Origin: an uncultured Collinsella sp.
GTDB lineage: Bacteria > Actinomycetota > Coriobacteriia > Coriobacteriales > Coriobacteriaceae
DNA: 18,990 nt
Assembly (NCBI GenBank): GCA_900554135.1
Contig: USFU01000014.1
Coordinates: forward strand, 1-18,990
Reading direction: 5' to 3'
Part shown: one piece after another, positions 1 to 6,306 of the stretch
Layout: every line of letters begins with the position of its first letter
Position numbering within the stretch: position 1 is the first letter of the stretch
The notes under the pieces: model-generated
The model's database searches: none
The model's input: the letters and a program-made list of their open reading frames with translations, nothing else
What the model was told of the DNA's origin: nothing
Translations under genes and position numbers: made by a program

Positions 1-114
1 TCGCGTCAGTCCTACCAGTATATTGATGTTCTCACCGGCCAGGTCGAGCTGTTCGACCCCGAGAGCGGCGAGCACATTTTTACCCCGCTCGGCAATCAGC
101 TCGAGGAGCACTAG
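1..114 (+). CDS. 3' end of an unidentified protein-coding gene
   Basis: An open frame enters from the left edge and ends at a TAG at 112-114, giving the last 37 residues of a protein (ending in LGNQLEEH). The gene lies only 2 nt upstream of ispE, so the two are probably co-transcribed and perhaps translationally coupled. In many actinobacteria and Firmicutes the 16S rRNA methyltransferase rsmA/ksgA lies near ispE, but this tail does not look like an RsmA C-terminus to me and I cannot name the product. The visible piece is soluble-looking and rich in acidic residues, with no membrane segment. Confidence 0.6.
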   Translation, partial: SRQSYQYIDVLTGQVELFDPESGEHIFTPLGNQLEEH

Positions 115-116
115 CG

Positions 117-1013
117 GTGACCGATTGGTCCCTGACCCTTTTCGCGCCGGCAAAGATCAACCTCTATCTGGGGGTTCATACCGAGCGTGACGCCCGCGGC
201 TATCACAGGGTCGATTCCCTGATGGCAGCCGTCGGTCTTGTCGATACCGTGACGGTCACGCCGGCACAGGCGCTGACCGTCCAGACGATTCCGGCATCCG
301 ACTTTCCTATGCAAAAGAATACGGCGTATCGTGCAGCTGCTGCTATGGCCGAGCATTATGGTCGCGAGGCAAACATCTGCGTGACGATTGAGAAGCGCAT
401 TCCATTGTGCGCCGGCTTGGGCGGCCCCTCGACGGATGCGGCCGCGGTCATTGTTGCCTTGGCAGAGAGTTGGGGTATCGACCGTGCCGATCCCGCGCTG
501 GACAACATCGCGCGCGGCATTGGTGCTGACGTTCCCTTCTTTTTGCATGCCAGCCCTGCGTTCTACGTAGGTGGGGGAGACGTGCTGGCAACTGAGTACC
601 CCGCGCTGCCCGCAACGCCCGTCGTGTTGGTCAAGCCGCGCGAGGCAAGCGTTTCAACAATTGAAGCCTATCGACGTTTTGACGAGACTCCAGCGCCTGC
701 GGACAAGCCCGGAGCGATCGCATCTGCCCTTCGCTCGGGAGACGCAGAGGCGGCCTACACGCTCGTCCACAACAACCTGGGAGTCATTTCCGCGCAGATG
801 GAGCCGCGGATTCAAACGATGCTTGACTGGCTTCGTTCACAGGACGGTACCATTGCCGCAAACGTGTGCGGTTCGGGTGCCTGCTCGTTTGCTATTTGCG
901 ACACCGCCGCCACGGCCGAAAGGCTTGCCGACGCTGCCCTGCAAAACGGCTGGTGGTCCTGCGCGACGGAGCTCATTCCCAACACGGTTCGCATCGAAGT
1001 GCCAAAGAAGTAA
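117..1013 (+). CDS. ispE: 4-diphosphocytidyl-2-C-methyl-D-erythritol kinase (IspE)
   Basis: A cytosolic GHMP-family kinase that phosphorylates CDP-ME at the 2-hydroxyl, the fourth step of the MEP isoprenoid pathway. The 298 residues match the usual length. Visible motifs are the N-terminal APAKINLYLGV (catalytic-site Lys13), the ATP-binding GHMP loop at about 96-110 (PLCAGLGGPSTDAAA), GADVPFF with the catalytic Asp138, and the C-terminal glycine motif NVCGSGACSFAI near residue 250. The GHMP loop is normally GGGS; here it reads GGPST, a Pro in place of the third Gly. The GTG start at 117 lies 2 nt after the preceding stop, so translation probably couples to the upstream gene. ispD and ispF, other steps of the same pathway, are about 15 kb downstream. 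Identification is secure from motifs and length. Confidence 0.95.
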   Translation: MTDWSLTLFAPAKINLYLGVHTERDARGYHRVDSLMAAVGLVDTVTVTPAQALTVQTIPASDFPMQKNTAYRAAAAMAEHYGREANICVTIEKRIPLCAGLGGPSTDAAAVIVALAESWGIDRADPALDNIARGIGADVPFFLHASPAFYVGGGDVLATEYPALPATPVVLVKPREASVSTIEAYRRFDETPAPADKPGAIASALRSGDAEAAYTLVHNNLGVISAQMEPRIQTMLDWLRSQDGTIAANVCGSGACSFAICDTAATAERLADAALQNGWWSCATELIPNTVRIEVPKK

Positions 1014-1021
1014 AAATTTCT

Positions 1022-1051
1022 CTAGCACGCGACGGAAATCTTTGTTACTAT
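1022..1051 (+). promoter_or_regulatory. Candidate promoter of the tRNA-Pro gene
   Basis: TACTAT at 1046-1051 is a fair -10 and sits 11 nt upstream of the mature tRNA 5' end, which suits a very short tRNA leader. The best -35 candidate is CTAGCA at 1022-1027 (three matches to TTGACA, 18-nt spacer). The weak -35 makes this tentative. Confidence 0.4.
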
Positions 1052-1062
1052 AGTCGAGCTAA

Positions 1063-1139
1063 CGGGTTGTGGCTCAGTTTGGTAGAGCACTGCGTTCGGG
1101 ACGCAGGGGTCGCTGGTTCAAATCCAGTCAACCCGACCA
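1063..1139 (+). tRNA. tRNA-Pro (anticodon CGG)
   Basis: A complete cloverleaf can be drawn: acceptor stem 1063-1069 with 1129-1135 (7 perfect pairs, C1-G72), D stem 1072-1075 with 1085-1088, anticodon stem 1090-1094 with 1102-1106, T stem 1112-1116 with 1124-1128 (one G-U) and a TTCAAAT T-loop. The anticodon at 1097-1099 is CGG, reading the proline codon CCG, followed by G37 as expected for tRNA-Pro. Discriminator A1136 is followed by an encoded CCA at 1137-1139. It is a single tRNA with its own terminator directly downstream. Confidence 0.97.
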
Positions 1140-1150
1140 GAGCATGAGGA

Positions 1151-1178
1151 GGGACCGCTTCTTGCGGTCCCTTTTTTT
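1151..1178 (+). terminator. Rho-independent terminator after tRNA-Pro
   Basis: A perfect 8-bp stem GGGACCGC (1151-1158) with GCGGTCCC (1164-1171), a 5-nt loop and seven Ts at 1172-1178. It lies 11 nt after the CCA end and separates the tRNA from tatA. Confidence 0.95.
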
Positions 1179-1186
1179 AGCTATTG

Positions 1187-1215
1187 TTGTGATACCGCGA
1201 TACCCGCGGTATACT
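1187..1215 (+). promoter_or_regulatory. Sigma-A type promoter of tatA
   Basis: TTGTGA at 1187-1192 and TATACT at 1210-1215 are separated by an ideal 17 nt. It follows the tRNA terminator and lies 37 nt upstream of the tatA start, so it is the natural promoter for tatA. Nearly the whole spacer is occupied by a perfect inverted repeat (listed separately). Confidence 0.75.
1192..1212 (+). repeat. Perfect 8-bp inverted repeat inside the tatA promoter (operator candidate)
   Basis: ATACCGCG (1192-1199) and CGCGGTAT (1205-1212) are exact reverse complements separated by ATACC. The palindrome runs from the last base of the -35 box to the first half of the -10 box, the position expected for a repressor operator or a spacer-acting activator. 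No regulator gene in the window is an obvious partner. Confidence 0.6.
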
Positions 1216-1251
1216 CATTCGAGCTTGTCTCGCTGTATTGTGGAGGTCTAC

Positions 1252-1527
1252 ATGTTTGGACTGAGGGCTCCTGAGCTCATCATTATTCTCGTCGTTGTCC
1301 TGATTATCTTTGGGCCCAAGAACCTGCCGAAGCTCGGTAAGTCCCTCGGCTCTACCGTCAAGAATATCCGCGAGGGTATGGAAGGCGACGATAAGGGCGA
1401 AACCAAGCAGGCCGAGGAGGTTGTGGTCGAGGAGTCCAAGGAGGACAAGGAGATCGCAGAGCTCGAGGCTAAGCTCGCTGCTGCCAAGCAAAAGAAGGCA
1501 GAGGACAGCGACGCGGACGCAGAGTAG
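1252..1527 (+). CDS. tatA: Sec-independent protein translocase TatA
   Basis: A 91-residue single-pass membrane protein of the TatA/E family, which forms the pore-like component of the twin-arginine translocase that exports folded proteins. A short N-terminus leads into a hydrophobic helix (about residues 9-21), then the FGPKNLPKLGKSLGS hinge and amphipathic helix typical of TatA (Phe-Gly-Pro followed by basic residues), then a highly charged Glu/Lys-rich tail. The ATG at 1252 is preceded by GGAGG at 1242-1246 (5-nt spacing). A longer frame opens further upstream, but it runs through the tRNA and the promoter and is not real. tatC is not in this window, so TatA is encoded apart from its partner. 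The gene has its own promoter and terminator. Confidence 0.93.
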   Translation: MFGLRAPELIIILVVVLIIFGPKNLPKLGKSLGSTVKNIREGMEGDDKGETKQAEEVVVEESKEDKEIAELEAKLAAAKQKKAEDSDADAE

Positions 1528-1552
1528 TCCCATCCCTTTGGGGTGAGCACCT

Positions 1553-1592
1553 GACCGGCTTGCCCGCAGGCTAGCCGGTCTTTTTCGTTTTT
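1553..1592 (+). terminator. Rho-independent terminator after tatA
   Basis: Stem GACCGGCT (1553-1560) with AGCCGGTC (1573-1580), extended inside by GCC (1562-1564) with GGC (1569-1571) beyond a T-T mismatch, then TTTTT and a second T run to 1592. Confidence 0.93.
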
Positions 1593-1619
1593 GTTGACAG
1601 TTGATCGTTACATCATAGT
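1591..1619 (+). promoter_or_regulatory. Tentative greA promoter
   Basis: TTGTTG at 1591-1596 and CATAGT at 1614-1619 have a 17-nt spacer. A perfect TTGACA also occurs at 1594-1599, but no good -10 lies at 16-18 nt from it. Since a terminator precedes and greA follows, a promoter must lie here; the exact boxes are uncertain. Confidence 0.35.
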
Positions 1620-1634
1620 TGGGGAGATATCCGT

Positions 1635-2105
1635 ATGGACGCAAGCCAGATCGTACTGACCGCTGAGGGCCGCCAGAAGCTCGTCGAGGAGCTCGCTTGG
1701 CGTGAGGGCGATTACGCCAAGGAGATCGTCGAGGACATCAAGGAAGCCCGCGCGTTCGGCGACCTTTCGGAGAACTCCGAGTACGATGCCGCCAAGGACA
1801 AGCAGGCCCAGAACGCCGCTCGTATCGCCGAGATCCAGGCCATCCTCGCCAACGCTCAGATCGCTGCCAGCACGGGCGACCTGACCGTCTCCATTGGCTC
1901 GACTGTTACCCTGGTCGACCCCAACGGTGAGCTCATCGAGGTCACGCTTGTCGGTACCACCGAGACCAACTCGCTCGAGCATAAGATCTCCAACGAGTCT
2001 CCGGTCGGCCACGCCATCATTGGTCATGGCGAGGGCGACTCCGTCGAGGTCGTTACGCCTTCCGGCAAGACTCGCGTCTACACCATCGCCAAGATCGCAC
2101 GCTAG
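1635..2105 (+). CDS. greA: Transcription elongation factor GreA
   Basis: GreA binds in the RNA polymerase secondary channel and stimulates cleavage of backtracked transcripts. At 156 residues it has the normal length: an N-terminal coiled-coil hairpin (about 1-75) and a C-terminal FKBP-like globular domain (about 80-156). The coiled-coil tip carries GDLSENSEY with Asp43 and Glu46, the acidic pair that coordinates the catalytic metal, so the protein should be active. GGGGAG near 1621-1626 is the ribosome site for the ATG at 1635. lysS follows 78 nt later across a hairpin, an arrangement that allows partial read-through. Confidence 0.97.
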   Translation: MDASQIVLTAEGRQKLVEELAWREGDYAKEIVEDIKEARAFGDLSENSEYDAAKDKQAQNAARIAEIQAILANAQIAASTGDLTVSIGSTVTLVDPNGELIEVTLVGTTETNSLEHKISNESPVGHAIIGHGEGDSVEVVTPSGKTRVYTIAKIAR

Positions 2106-2109
2106 ACCA

Positions 2110-2171
2110 CGGTCCCGCGTAAAGGTATGTTTTCGCTCCCTGGGACCGAATCCTGGGGAGCGTTTTAGTTT
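2110..2171 (+). terminator. Terminator/attenuator-like hairpins between greA and lysS
   Basis: CGCTCCC (2134-2140) pairs perfectly with GGGAGCG (2156-2162) and is followed by TTTTAGTTT (2163-2171), a plausible intrinsic terminator. Its loop contains GGGACCG (2142-2148), the exact complement of CGGTCCC at 2110-2116 just after the greA stop. That alternative 7-bp pairing would enclose the left terminator arm and compete with the terminator. The lysS ribosome site (GAGGAG, 2172-2177) begins right after the T tract. The terminator is reasonably supported; the switching is inferred. Confidence 0.55.
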
Positions 2172-2183
2172 GAGGAGCTAACT

Positions 2184-4148
2184 ATGGCAGAAAACCAGAA
2201 CGCCGCCGATCAGGCATCGACGCTCAACGACGAGCGCGCCACCCGCCTGGCCAAGCGTGCCTCCCTGTTCGAGGCGGGCCAGAACCCGTATCCCGAGCAC
2301 TCCGAGATTGAGGACTACGTCGTCGACATCGAGACTAAGTATGCCGAGCTCACCGATGGCGAGGACACCGAGGACGTCGTGAAGATCGGCGGCCGTGTGG
2401 TTGCCAAGCGCGGTCAGGGCAAGATCATGTTCATCGTCGTGCGCGACGCGACCGGCGAGATCCAGCTGTTCTGCCGCATCAACGATATGGACGAGGCCGC
2501 CTGGAACACGCTCAAGGCGCTCGACCTGGGCGATATCCTGGGCGTGACCGGCGTAGTCGTGCGCACCAAGCGTGGCCAGCTTTCCGTTGCCCCCAAGAGC
2601 GCGACGCTGCTGTCCAAGGCCGTTCGCCCGTTGCCCGAGAAGTTCCACGGTCTCTCCGACAAGGAGACCCGCTATCGCCAGCGCTATGTCGACCTGATCG
2701 CCAACGACGACGTTCGCGAGACCTTCCGCAAGCGTTCGCAGATTCTCTCCACGTTCCGCCGCTTTATGGAGTCCGATGGCTACATGGAGGTCGAGACCCC
2801 TATCCTGCAGACCATCCAGGGCGGAGCTACTGCCAAGCCGTTTATCACGCACTTCAATGCGCTCGATCAGGAGTGCTACCTGCGTATCGCCACCGAGCTG
2901 CACCTCAAGCGCTGCATCGTCGGCGGCTTTGAGCGCGTGTTCGAGATCGGCCGTATCTTCCGCAACGAGGGCATGGATCTTACCCACAATCCCGAGTTCA
3001 CCACGATGGAGGCCTACCGCGCCTTCTCCGATCTCGAGGGCATGAAGGCGCTCGCCCAGGGCGTCATCAAGGCCGCTAACAAGGCTATCGGCAACCCCGA
3101 GGTTATTGAGTACCAGGGTCAGACCATCGATCTGTCCGGTGAGTGGGCAAGCCGTCCCATGACCGACATTGTCTCCGACGTGCTCGGCAAGCCGGTCACC
3201 ATCGACACGCCGGTCGAGGAGCTTGCTGCCGCCGCACGCGAGAAGGGCCTGGAGATCAAGCCCGAGTGGACCGCCGGCAAGATCATCGCCGAGATCTATG
3301 ACGAGCTGGGCGAGGACACCATCGTCAACCCCACCTTTGTGTGCGATTACCCCATCGAGGTTAGCCCGCTTGCCAAGCGCTTTGAGGATGACCCGCGCCT
3401 GACCCATCGCTTTGAGCTGGTCATCGCCGGCCACGAGTACGCGAACGCGTTCTCCGAGCTCAACGACCCGGTCGACCAGGCCGAGCGCTTCGCTGCCCAG
3501 ATGGCCGAGAAGGCCGGCGGCGACGACGAGGCCATGGAGTACGACGAGGATTACGTGCGCGCCCTCGAGTACGGTATGCCTCCTGCGGGCGGCATCGGCA
3601 TCGGTATCGACCGCGTGGTCATGCTGCTCACCAACCAGGCTTCCATCCGCGACGTGCTGCTGTTCCCGCACATGAAGCCCGAGAAGGGTTTCCAGTCCGG
3701 TGCCGCCGCTGCCAAGGCTGCCGAGGCCGGCAACACCGCGAGTCCCTTCGTCATGCCGCTCAAGCCCACGCTCGACTACTCCAAGATTGCCGTCGAGCCG
3801 CTGTTTGAGGAGTTCGTCGACTTTGATACCTTCTCCAAGAGCGACTTCCGCGCCGTTAAGGTCAAGGCATGCGAGGCCGTCAAGAAGTCCAAGAAGCTGC
3901 TGAACTTTACGCTCGACGACGGCACCGGTACCGACCGCACCATCCTCTCCGGTATTCACGATTATTACGAGCCCGAGGACCTGGTCGGCAAGACCCTGCT
4001 CGCCATCACCAACCTGCCTCCGCGCAAGATGATGGGTATCCCCAGCTGCGGCATGCTCATCAGCGCCATCCACGAGGAGGAGGGCGAGGAGCGTCTCAAC
4101 CTGATCCAGCTCGACGCTTCCATCCCTGCCGGCGCAAAGATGTGCTAG
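2184..4148 (+). CDS. lysS: Lysyl-tRNA synthetase (class II) with C-terminal MetRS-type tRNA-binding domain
   Basis: Charges tRNA-Lys with lysine. The 654 residues exceed the usual ~500 of bacterial LysRS. Residues about 65-150 form the OB-fold anticodon-binding domain. The class II catalytic core follows, with motif 2 (FERVFEIGRIFRNEGMD, Arg260) and motif 3 (GIGIGIDRVVMLL, Arg477). From about residue 530 to the end there is an extra domain resembling the C-terminal tRNA-binding domain of MetRS and Trbp111/EMAPII: KLLNFTLDDGTG, the ILSGIHDYYEPEDLVGK block and NLPPRKMMGIPSCGML. This domain binds tRNA non-specifically and probably raises tRNA affinity. The ATG at 2184 follows GAGGAG with 6-nt spacing. 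The frame is uninterrupted, so the fusion is genuine and not an assembly break. Confidence 0.96.
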   Translation: MAENQNAADQASTLNDERATRLAKRASLFEAGQNPYPEHSEIEDYVVDIETKYAELTDGEDTEDVVKIGGRVVAKRGQGKIMFIVVRDATGEIQLFCRINDMDEAAWNTLKALDLGDILGVTGVVVRTKRGQLSVAPKSATLLSKAVRPLPEKFHGLSDKETRYRQRYVDLIANDDVRETFRKRSQILSTFRRFMESDGYMEVETPILQTIQGGATAKPFITHFNALDQECYLRIATELHLKRCIVGGFERVFEIGRIFRNEGMDLTHNPEFTTMEAYRAFSDLEGMKALAQGVIKAANKAIGNPEVIEYQGQTIDLSGEWASRPMTDIVSDVLGKPVTIDTPVEELAAAAREKGLEIKPEWTAGKIIAEIYDELGEDTIVNPTFVCDYPIEVSPLAKRFEDDPRLTHRFELVIAGHEYANAFSELNDPVDQAERFAAQMAEKAGGDDEAMEYDEDYVRALEYGMPPAGGIGIGIDRVVMLLTNQASIRDVLLFPHMKPEKGFQSGAAAAKAAEAGNTASPFVMPLKPTLDYSKIAVEPLFEEFVDFDTFSKSDFRAVKVKACEAVKKSKKLLNFTLDDGTGTDRTILSGIHDYYEPEDLVGKTLLAITNLPPRKMMGIPSCGMLISAIHEEEGEERLNLIQLDASIPAGAKMC

Positions 4149-4150
4149 GG

Positions 4151-4180
4151 GGTTACGCGGGTTTACCAACCCGCGTAACC
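4151..4180 (+). repeat. Perfect 13-bp hairpin directly after lysS
   Basis: GGTTACGCGGGTT (4151-4163) and AACCCGCGTAACC (4168-4180) are exact complements with a 4-nt TACC loop, starting 2 nt after the lysS stop. No T tract follows on either strand, so it does not look like a standard intrinsic terminator. It may stabilise the mRNA 3' end or act with Rho. Confidence 0.8.
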
Positions 4181-4192
4181 AGTTGACGCTGC

Positions 4193-4291
4193 AAGCCCGC
4201 CAGAGCGGCAATCTGCCTTTCAACTTCGGCGGCATGACCAAAAGGTCAATGCCGCCTTGTTTCAAGGCACCTTGCTCGCTCTGGCGGGCTT
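4193..4291 (+). repeat. Long nested inverted repeat (about 99 nt) in the lysS-thrE gap
   Basis: The outer arms AAGCCCGCCAGAGCG (4193-4207) and its exact complement (4277-4291) form 15 pairs, continued by 4208-4211 with 4272-4275 past a bulged T. Inside, TGCCTT (4214-4219) pairs with AAGGCA (4264-4269). The tip is 4228-4235 with 4249-4256 (8 pairs) plus 4236-4239 with 4244-4247 and an AAAA loop. The whole element can fold as one rod. It has no coding potential I trust and no T tract. It may be a structured RNA, a REP/MITE-type element or a 3'-end processing signal. Confidence 0.75.
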
Positions 4292-4302
4292 TCGCTGTCG
4301 TT

Positions 4303-4327
4303 GCCAAGGCATCGGCGTTGCCTTGGC
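4303..4327 (+). repeat. 9-bp hairpin in the lysS-thrE gap
   Basis: GCCAAGGCA (4303-4311) pairs exactly with TGCCTTGGC (4319-4327) around a 7-nt loop, 11 nt after the long rod. Past it, to 4469, I see only short complementary pieces (ACGGCTA 4367-4373 with TAGCCGT 4419-4425; ACGACT 4356-4361 with AGTCGT 4396-4401) and a weak -10-like TAGGAT at 4433-4438. Confidence 0.6.
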
Positions 4328-4469
4328 CGTCAATAGTCATTGGGGGCGTTCTCAAACGACTACCCAACGGCTATTGCGCACATGGCTCGCATGACAGTCG
4401 TCTCTTTTATGTTTCCTTTAGCCGTCGCTGCCTAGGATGGGAGTTAGTCGGCAGGAAGGGAGCGTCTAT

Positions 4470-6038
4470 ATGGACGACGCGAGCGAGCGTGCAATCGAAG
4501 AGGACATGCTCGATCAGTTCAACTACTTTGATGATGAGGACGAGGAGCTGATCGATCGTCGCGAGCCGGCGTCGCTCGATGCCTTCGACCTTGTTGGTGA
4601 AGAGCCCGACGAGGACGAGGTCGAATCAGCAGAGCCCCCACAGTCTTCGCGCCTGGACTCGCTGCTTTCGAGAGTCCCTATGCACCACGGCGCTCGTGCC
4701 GGCGCACTCCATATGAAAACTGACTGGCACCAGATCGTGACGGCAGGCGATGAACTTGCCGTCGATGCGCCGCTCACCGATAAGTCATCCATTATCTGCC
4801 GCACCGGCATGCTTATGCTGGCAAGCGGAACAGGTGCCTGGCGCGTGCGCGATACCATGAATCGTGTTGCTGCCGTACTTGGCGTCACGATTCACGTCGA
4901 CCTGAGTCTCCTATCGTTTGAGTGCACCTGCATCGAAGATGGCCACTGCTTTAACGAGGTCGTCAGCTTACCCACAACGGGAGTCAATACCCATCGCATT
5001 TGGATGATGGAGAGCTTCTTAAAGGAAATCGAGATTTACGGGCGCCGGTTTACCGTGCACGAGTACCACGAGATGCTCAAGACCGTTGAGAGCTCAAAGC
5101 CCGATTACTCTCCCTGGCAACAGGGCCTTGCGGCGGCCTGCGCTTGCGGCGCCTTCGTCTTTTTGCTCGGCGGCGGCCCTATCGAGATGGCCTGTGCATT
5201 CGTAGGCGCTGGTGTCGGCAACTTTGCTCGCTCCCATATTCTCAAACAGGGCCTTGGCCAGTTTAGCGCGTTGACGACCGGCGTTGCGCTCGCTTGCGTT
5301 TCGTATCTGCTGGCGTTGCTCGGTCTCGCCCAGGTTGTTCCGGGGGCAATGTCGCACCAAGAAGGCTATATCGGCGCCATGCTCTTTGTGATTCCTGGCT
5401 TTCCGCTCATTACGGCAGGCCTCGACATCGCTAAGCTCGACATGCGAAGCGGTATCGAGCGTCTTTCGTATGCTGTGTCGATTATTGTGATGGCGACCCT
5501 CGTGGGTTGGATGGTTGCCGAGTGCGTGGGACTGGCGCCGGATGACTTCGCCCCGCTCGGCCTCTCACCGTTGGCTCTTACGCTCTTGCGCATACTGATG
5601 AGCTTTATCGGCGTATTTGGCTTCTCGGTTATGTTCAACAGCCCGGTAAAGATGGCAGCGGCGGCAGGGCTCATCGGCGCCGTGTCCAATACCTTGCGCC
5701 TTACGCTCGTCGATGCGCCGACGATGCTTCCCTTCCTGGGACTGAGCGCGGGCATGCCTCCCGAGGCGGCTGCGTTTATTGGTGCGCTGGTATCGGGGCT
5801 GCTCGCGAGCTTAGCCGAAATCAAGCTCACCTACCCACGCATCGCCCTCACGGTGCCATCAATTGTCATTATGGTGCCTGGCTTGTATCTGTATCGCTCG
5901 ATGTATTACATGTGCACCTTCGACACGGTCAATATGCTCGGCTGGTTTGTGCGTGCAGTGCTCATCGTGGCGTTTTTGCCCGTTGGTCTGGGTGTGGCGC
6001 GCACGCTCACCGACCCTCGCTGGCGCCACACCAGCTAA
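4470..6038 (+). CDS. Threonine/serine exporter family protein (ThrE/YjjP-YjjB type, single chain)
   Basis: A predicted inner-membrane exporter of 522 residues. After an acidic, probably disordered N-terminus (about 1-75) comes the cytosolic ThrE/DUF1212 region (about 95-215), then roughly ten hydrophobic helices from about residue 220 to the end. The first membrane half resembles YjjP/PF06738, and the second, with SNTLRLTLVDAPTMLPFLGL and AFIGALVSGLLASL, resembles YjjB/PF12821. In Corynebacterium the fused ThrE exports threonine and serine; the substrate here is inferred. The ATG at 4470 is preferred because GGAAGGGAG at 4454-4462 precedes it; an in-frame ATG at 4437 has no such site. Upstream lies the hairpin-rich gap, and right after the stop begins a REP-like repeat. 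Confidence 0.88.
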   Translation: MDDASERAIEEDMLDQFNYFDDEDEELIDRREPASLDAFDLVGEEPDEDEVESAEPPQSSRLDSLLSRVPMHHGARAGALHMKTDWHQIVTAGDELAVDAPLTDKSSIICRTGMLMLASGTGAWRVRDTMNRVAAVLGVTIHVDLSLLSFECTCIEDGHCFNEVVSLPTTGVNTHRIWMMESFLKEIEIYGRRFTVHEYHEMLKTVESSKPDYSPWQQGLAAACACGAFVFLLGGGPIEMACAFVGAGVGNFARSHILKQGLGQFSALTTGVALACVSYLLALLGLAQVVPGAMSHQEGYIGAMLFVIPGFPLITAGLDIAKLDMRSGIERLSYAVSIIVMATLVGWMVAECVGLAPDDFAPLGLSPLALTLLRILMSFIGVFGFSVMFNSPVKMAAAAGLIGAVSNTLRLTLVDAPTMLPFLGLSAGMPPEAAAFIGALVSGLLASLAEIKLTYPRIALTVPSIVIMVPGLYLYRSMYYMCTFDTVNMLGWFVRAVLIVAFLPVGLGVARTLTDPRWRHTS

Positions 6039-6071
6039 TTGGTGCAAGGGGGACAGGTCACTTTGCACCAA
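6039..6071 (+). repeat. REP-like inverted repeat immediately after thrE
   Basis: TTGGTGCAA (6039-6047) and TTGCACCAA (6063-6071) are exact complements around a 15-nt loop reading GGGGGACAGGTCACT. The GGGGACAGGT core next to a short palindrome resembles repeat families associated with REP/IS200-like transposases in many genomes. No transposase is present here. It starts on the base after the thrE stop. Confidence 0.55.
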
Positions 6072-6074
6072 ATG

Positions 6075-6141
6075 AGTTGCGGTGAAATAGGGACTGAATT
6101 GCTGTTTAAAGGGTCAAAACAGTCCGTATTCCACCGCAACT
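6075..6141 (+). repeat. 22-bp-arm inverted repeat downstream of thrE
   Basis: 6075-6096 pairs with 6120-6141 at 20 of 22 positions: AGTTGCGGTG with CACCGCAACT, then AATA with TATT, then GGACTG with CAGTCC, with mismatches at 6085/6131 and 6090/6126. The loop is 23 nt. There is no T tract, so it is not an obvious terminator. With the preceding repeat it makes a ~105-nt block. ATTGGTGC occurs at both 6038-6045 and 6158-6165, bracketing the block. Confidence 0.7.
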
Positions 6142-6189
6142 TAGGGGGTCGGGGATTATTGGTGCCCTGCATCTTCATAAACTCAACGC

Positions 6190-6219
6190 TTACGAAGCGC
6201 GGGGTTTTCGTGCTAGGCT
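6190..6219 (+). promoter_or_regulatory. Candidate promoter for the DUF2798 gene leader
   Basis: TAGGCT at 6214-6219 is preceded by TG at 6211-6212, an extended -10. TTACGA at 6190-6195 is a weak -35 at 18 nt. The small palindrome CGCTT (6187-6191) and AAGCG (6195-6199) overlaps the -35. A promoter is needed here because only 34 nt separate the next terminator from the gene start. Confidence 0.45.
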
Positions 6220-6259
6220 GGTTCCACCACATAAGTAGTCGCAGACGCACGTATCACGG

Positions 6260-6306
6260 GCGGGCGAGATGAAGTCCCAGTAACTCCATCTCGCCCGCTC
6301 GTTTTT
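6260..6306 (+). terminator. Strong intrinsic terminator upstream of the DUF2798 gene
   Basis: GCGGGCGAGATG (6260-6271) pairs perfectly with CATCTCGCCCGC (6287-6298), a 12-bp stem with a 15-nt loop and five Ts at 6302-6306. It could end the thrE transcript, but its position between a likely promoter and the next coding region also fits an attenuated leader or a short RNA of about 80 nt. Confidence 0.9.

Noticed and set aside
1069..1251. Upstream start for tatA
   Set aside because: The extended frame runs through the tRNA-Pro, its terminator and the tatA promoter. The ATG at 1252 has an excellent ribosome site.
1063..1260. tRNA-Pro as an integration site for a mobile element
   Set aside because: No duplicated tRNA 3' end, integrase or foreign cargo is seen; the downstream genes are core housekeeping genes.
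2106..2183. T-box leader for lysS
   Set aside because: Only 78 nt are available and the conserved T-box AGGGTGGNACCGCG-type sequence is absent.
2178..4367. A 729-codon open frame on the minus strand
   Set aside because: It lies opposite lysS, whose motifs are all intact. Its translation is low-complexity Leu/Gly/Asp/Val, typical of the antisense frame of a GC-rich gene.
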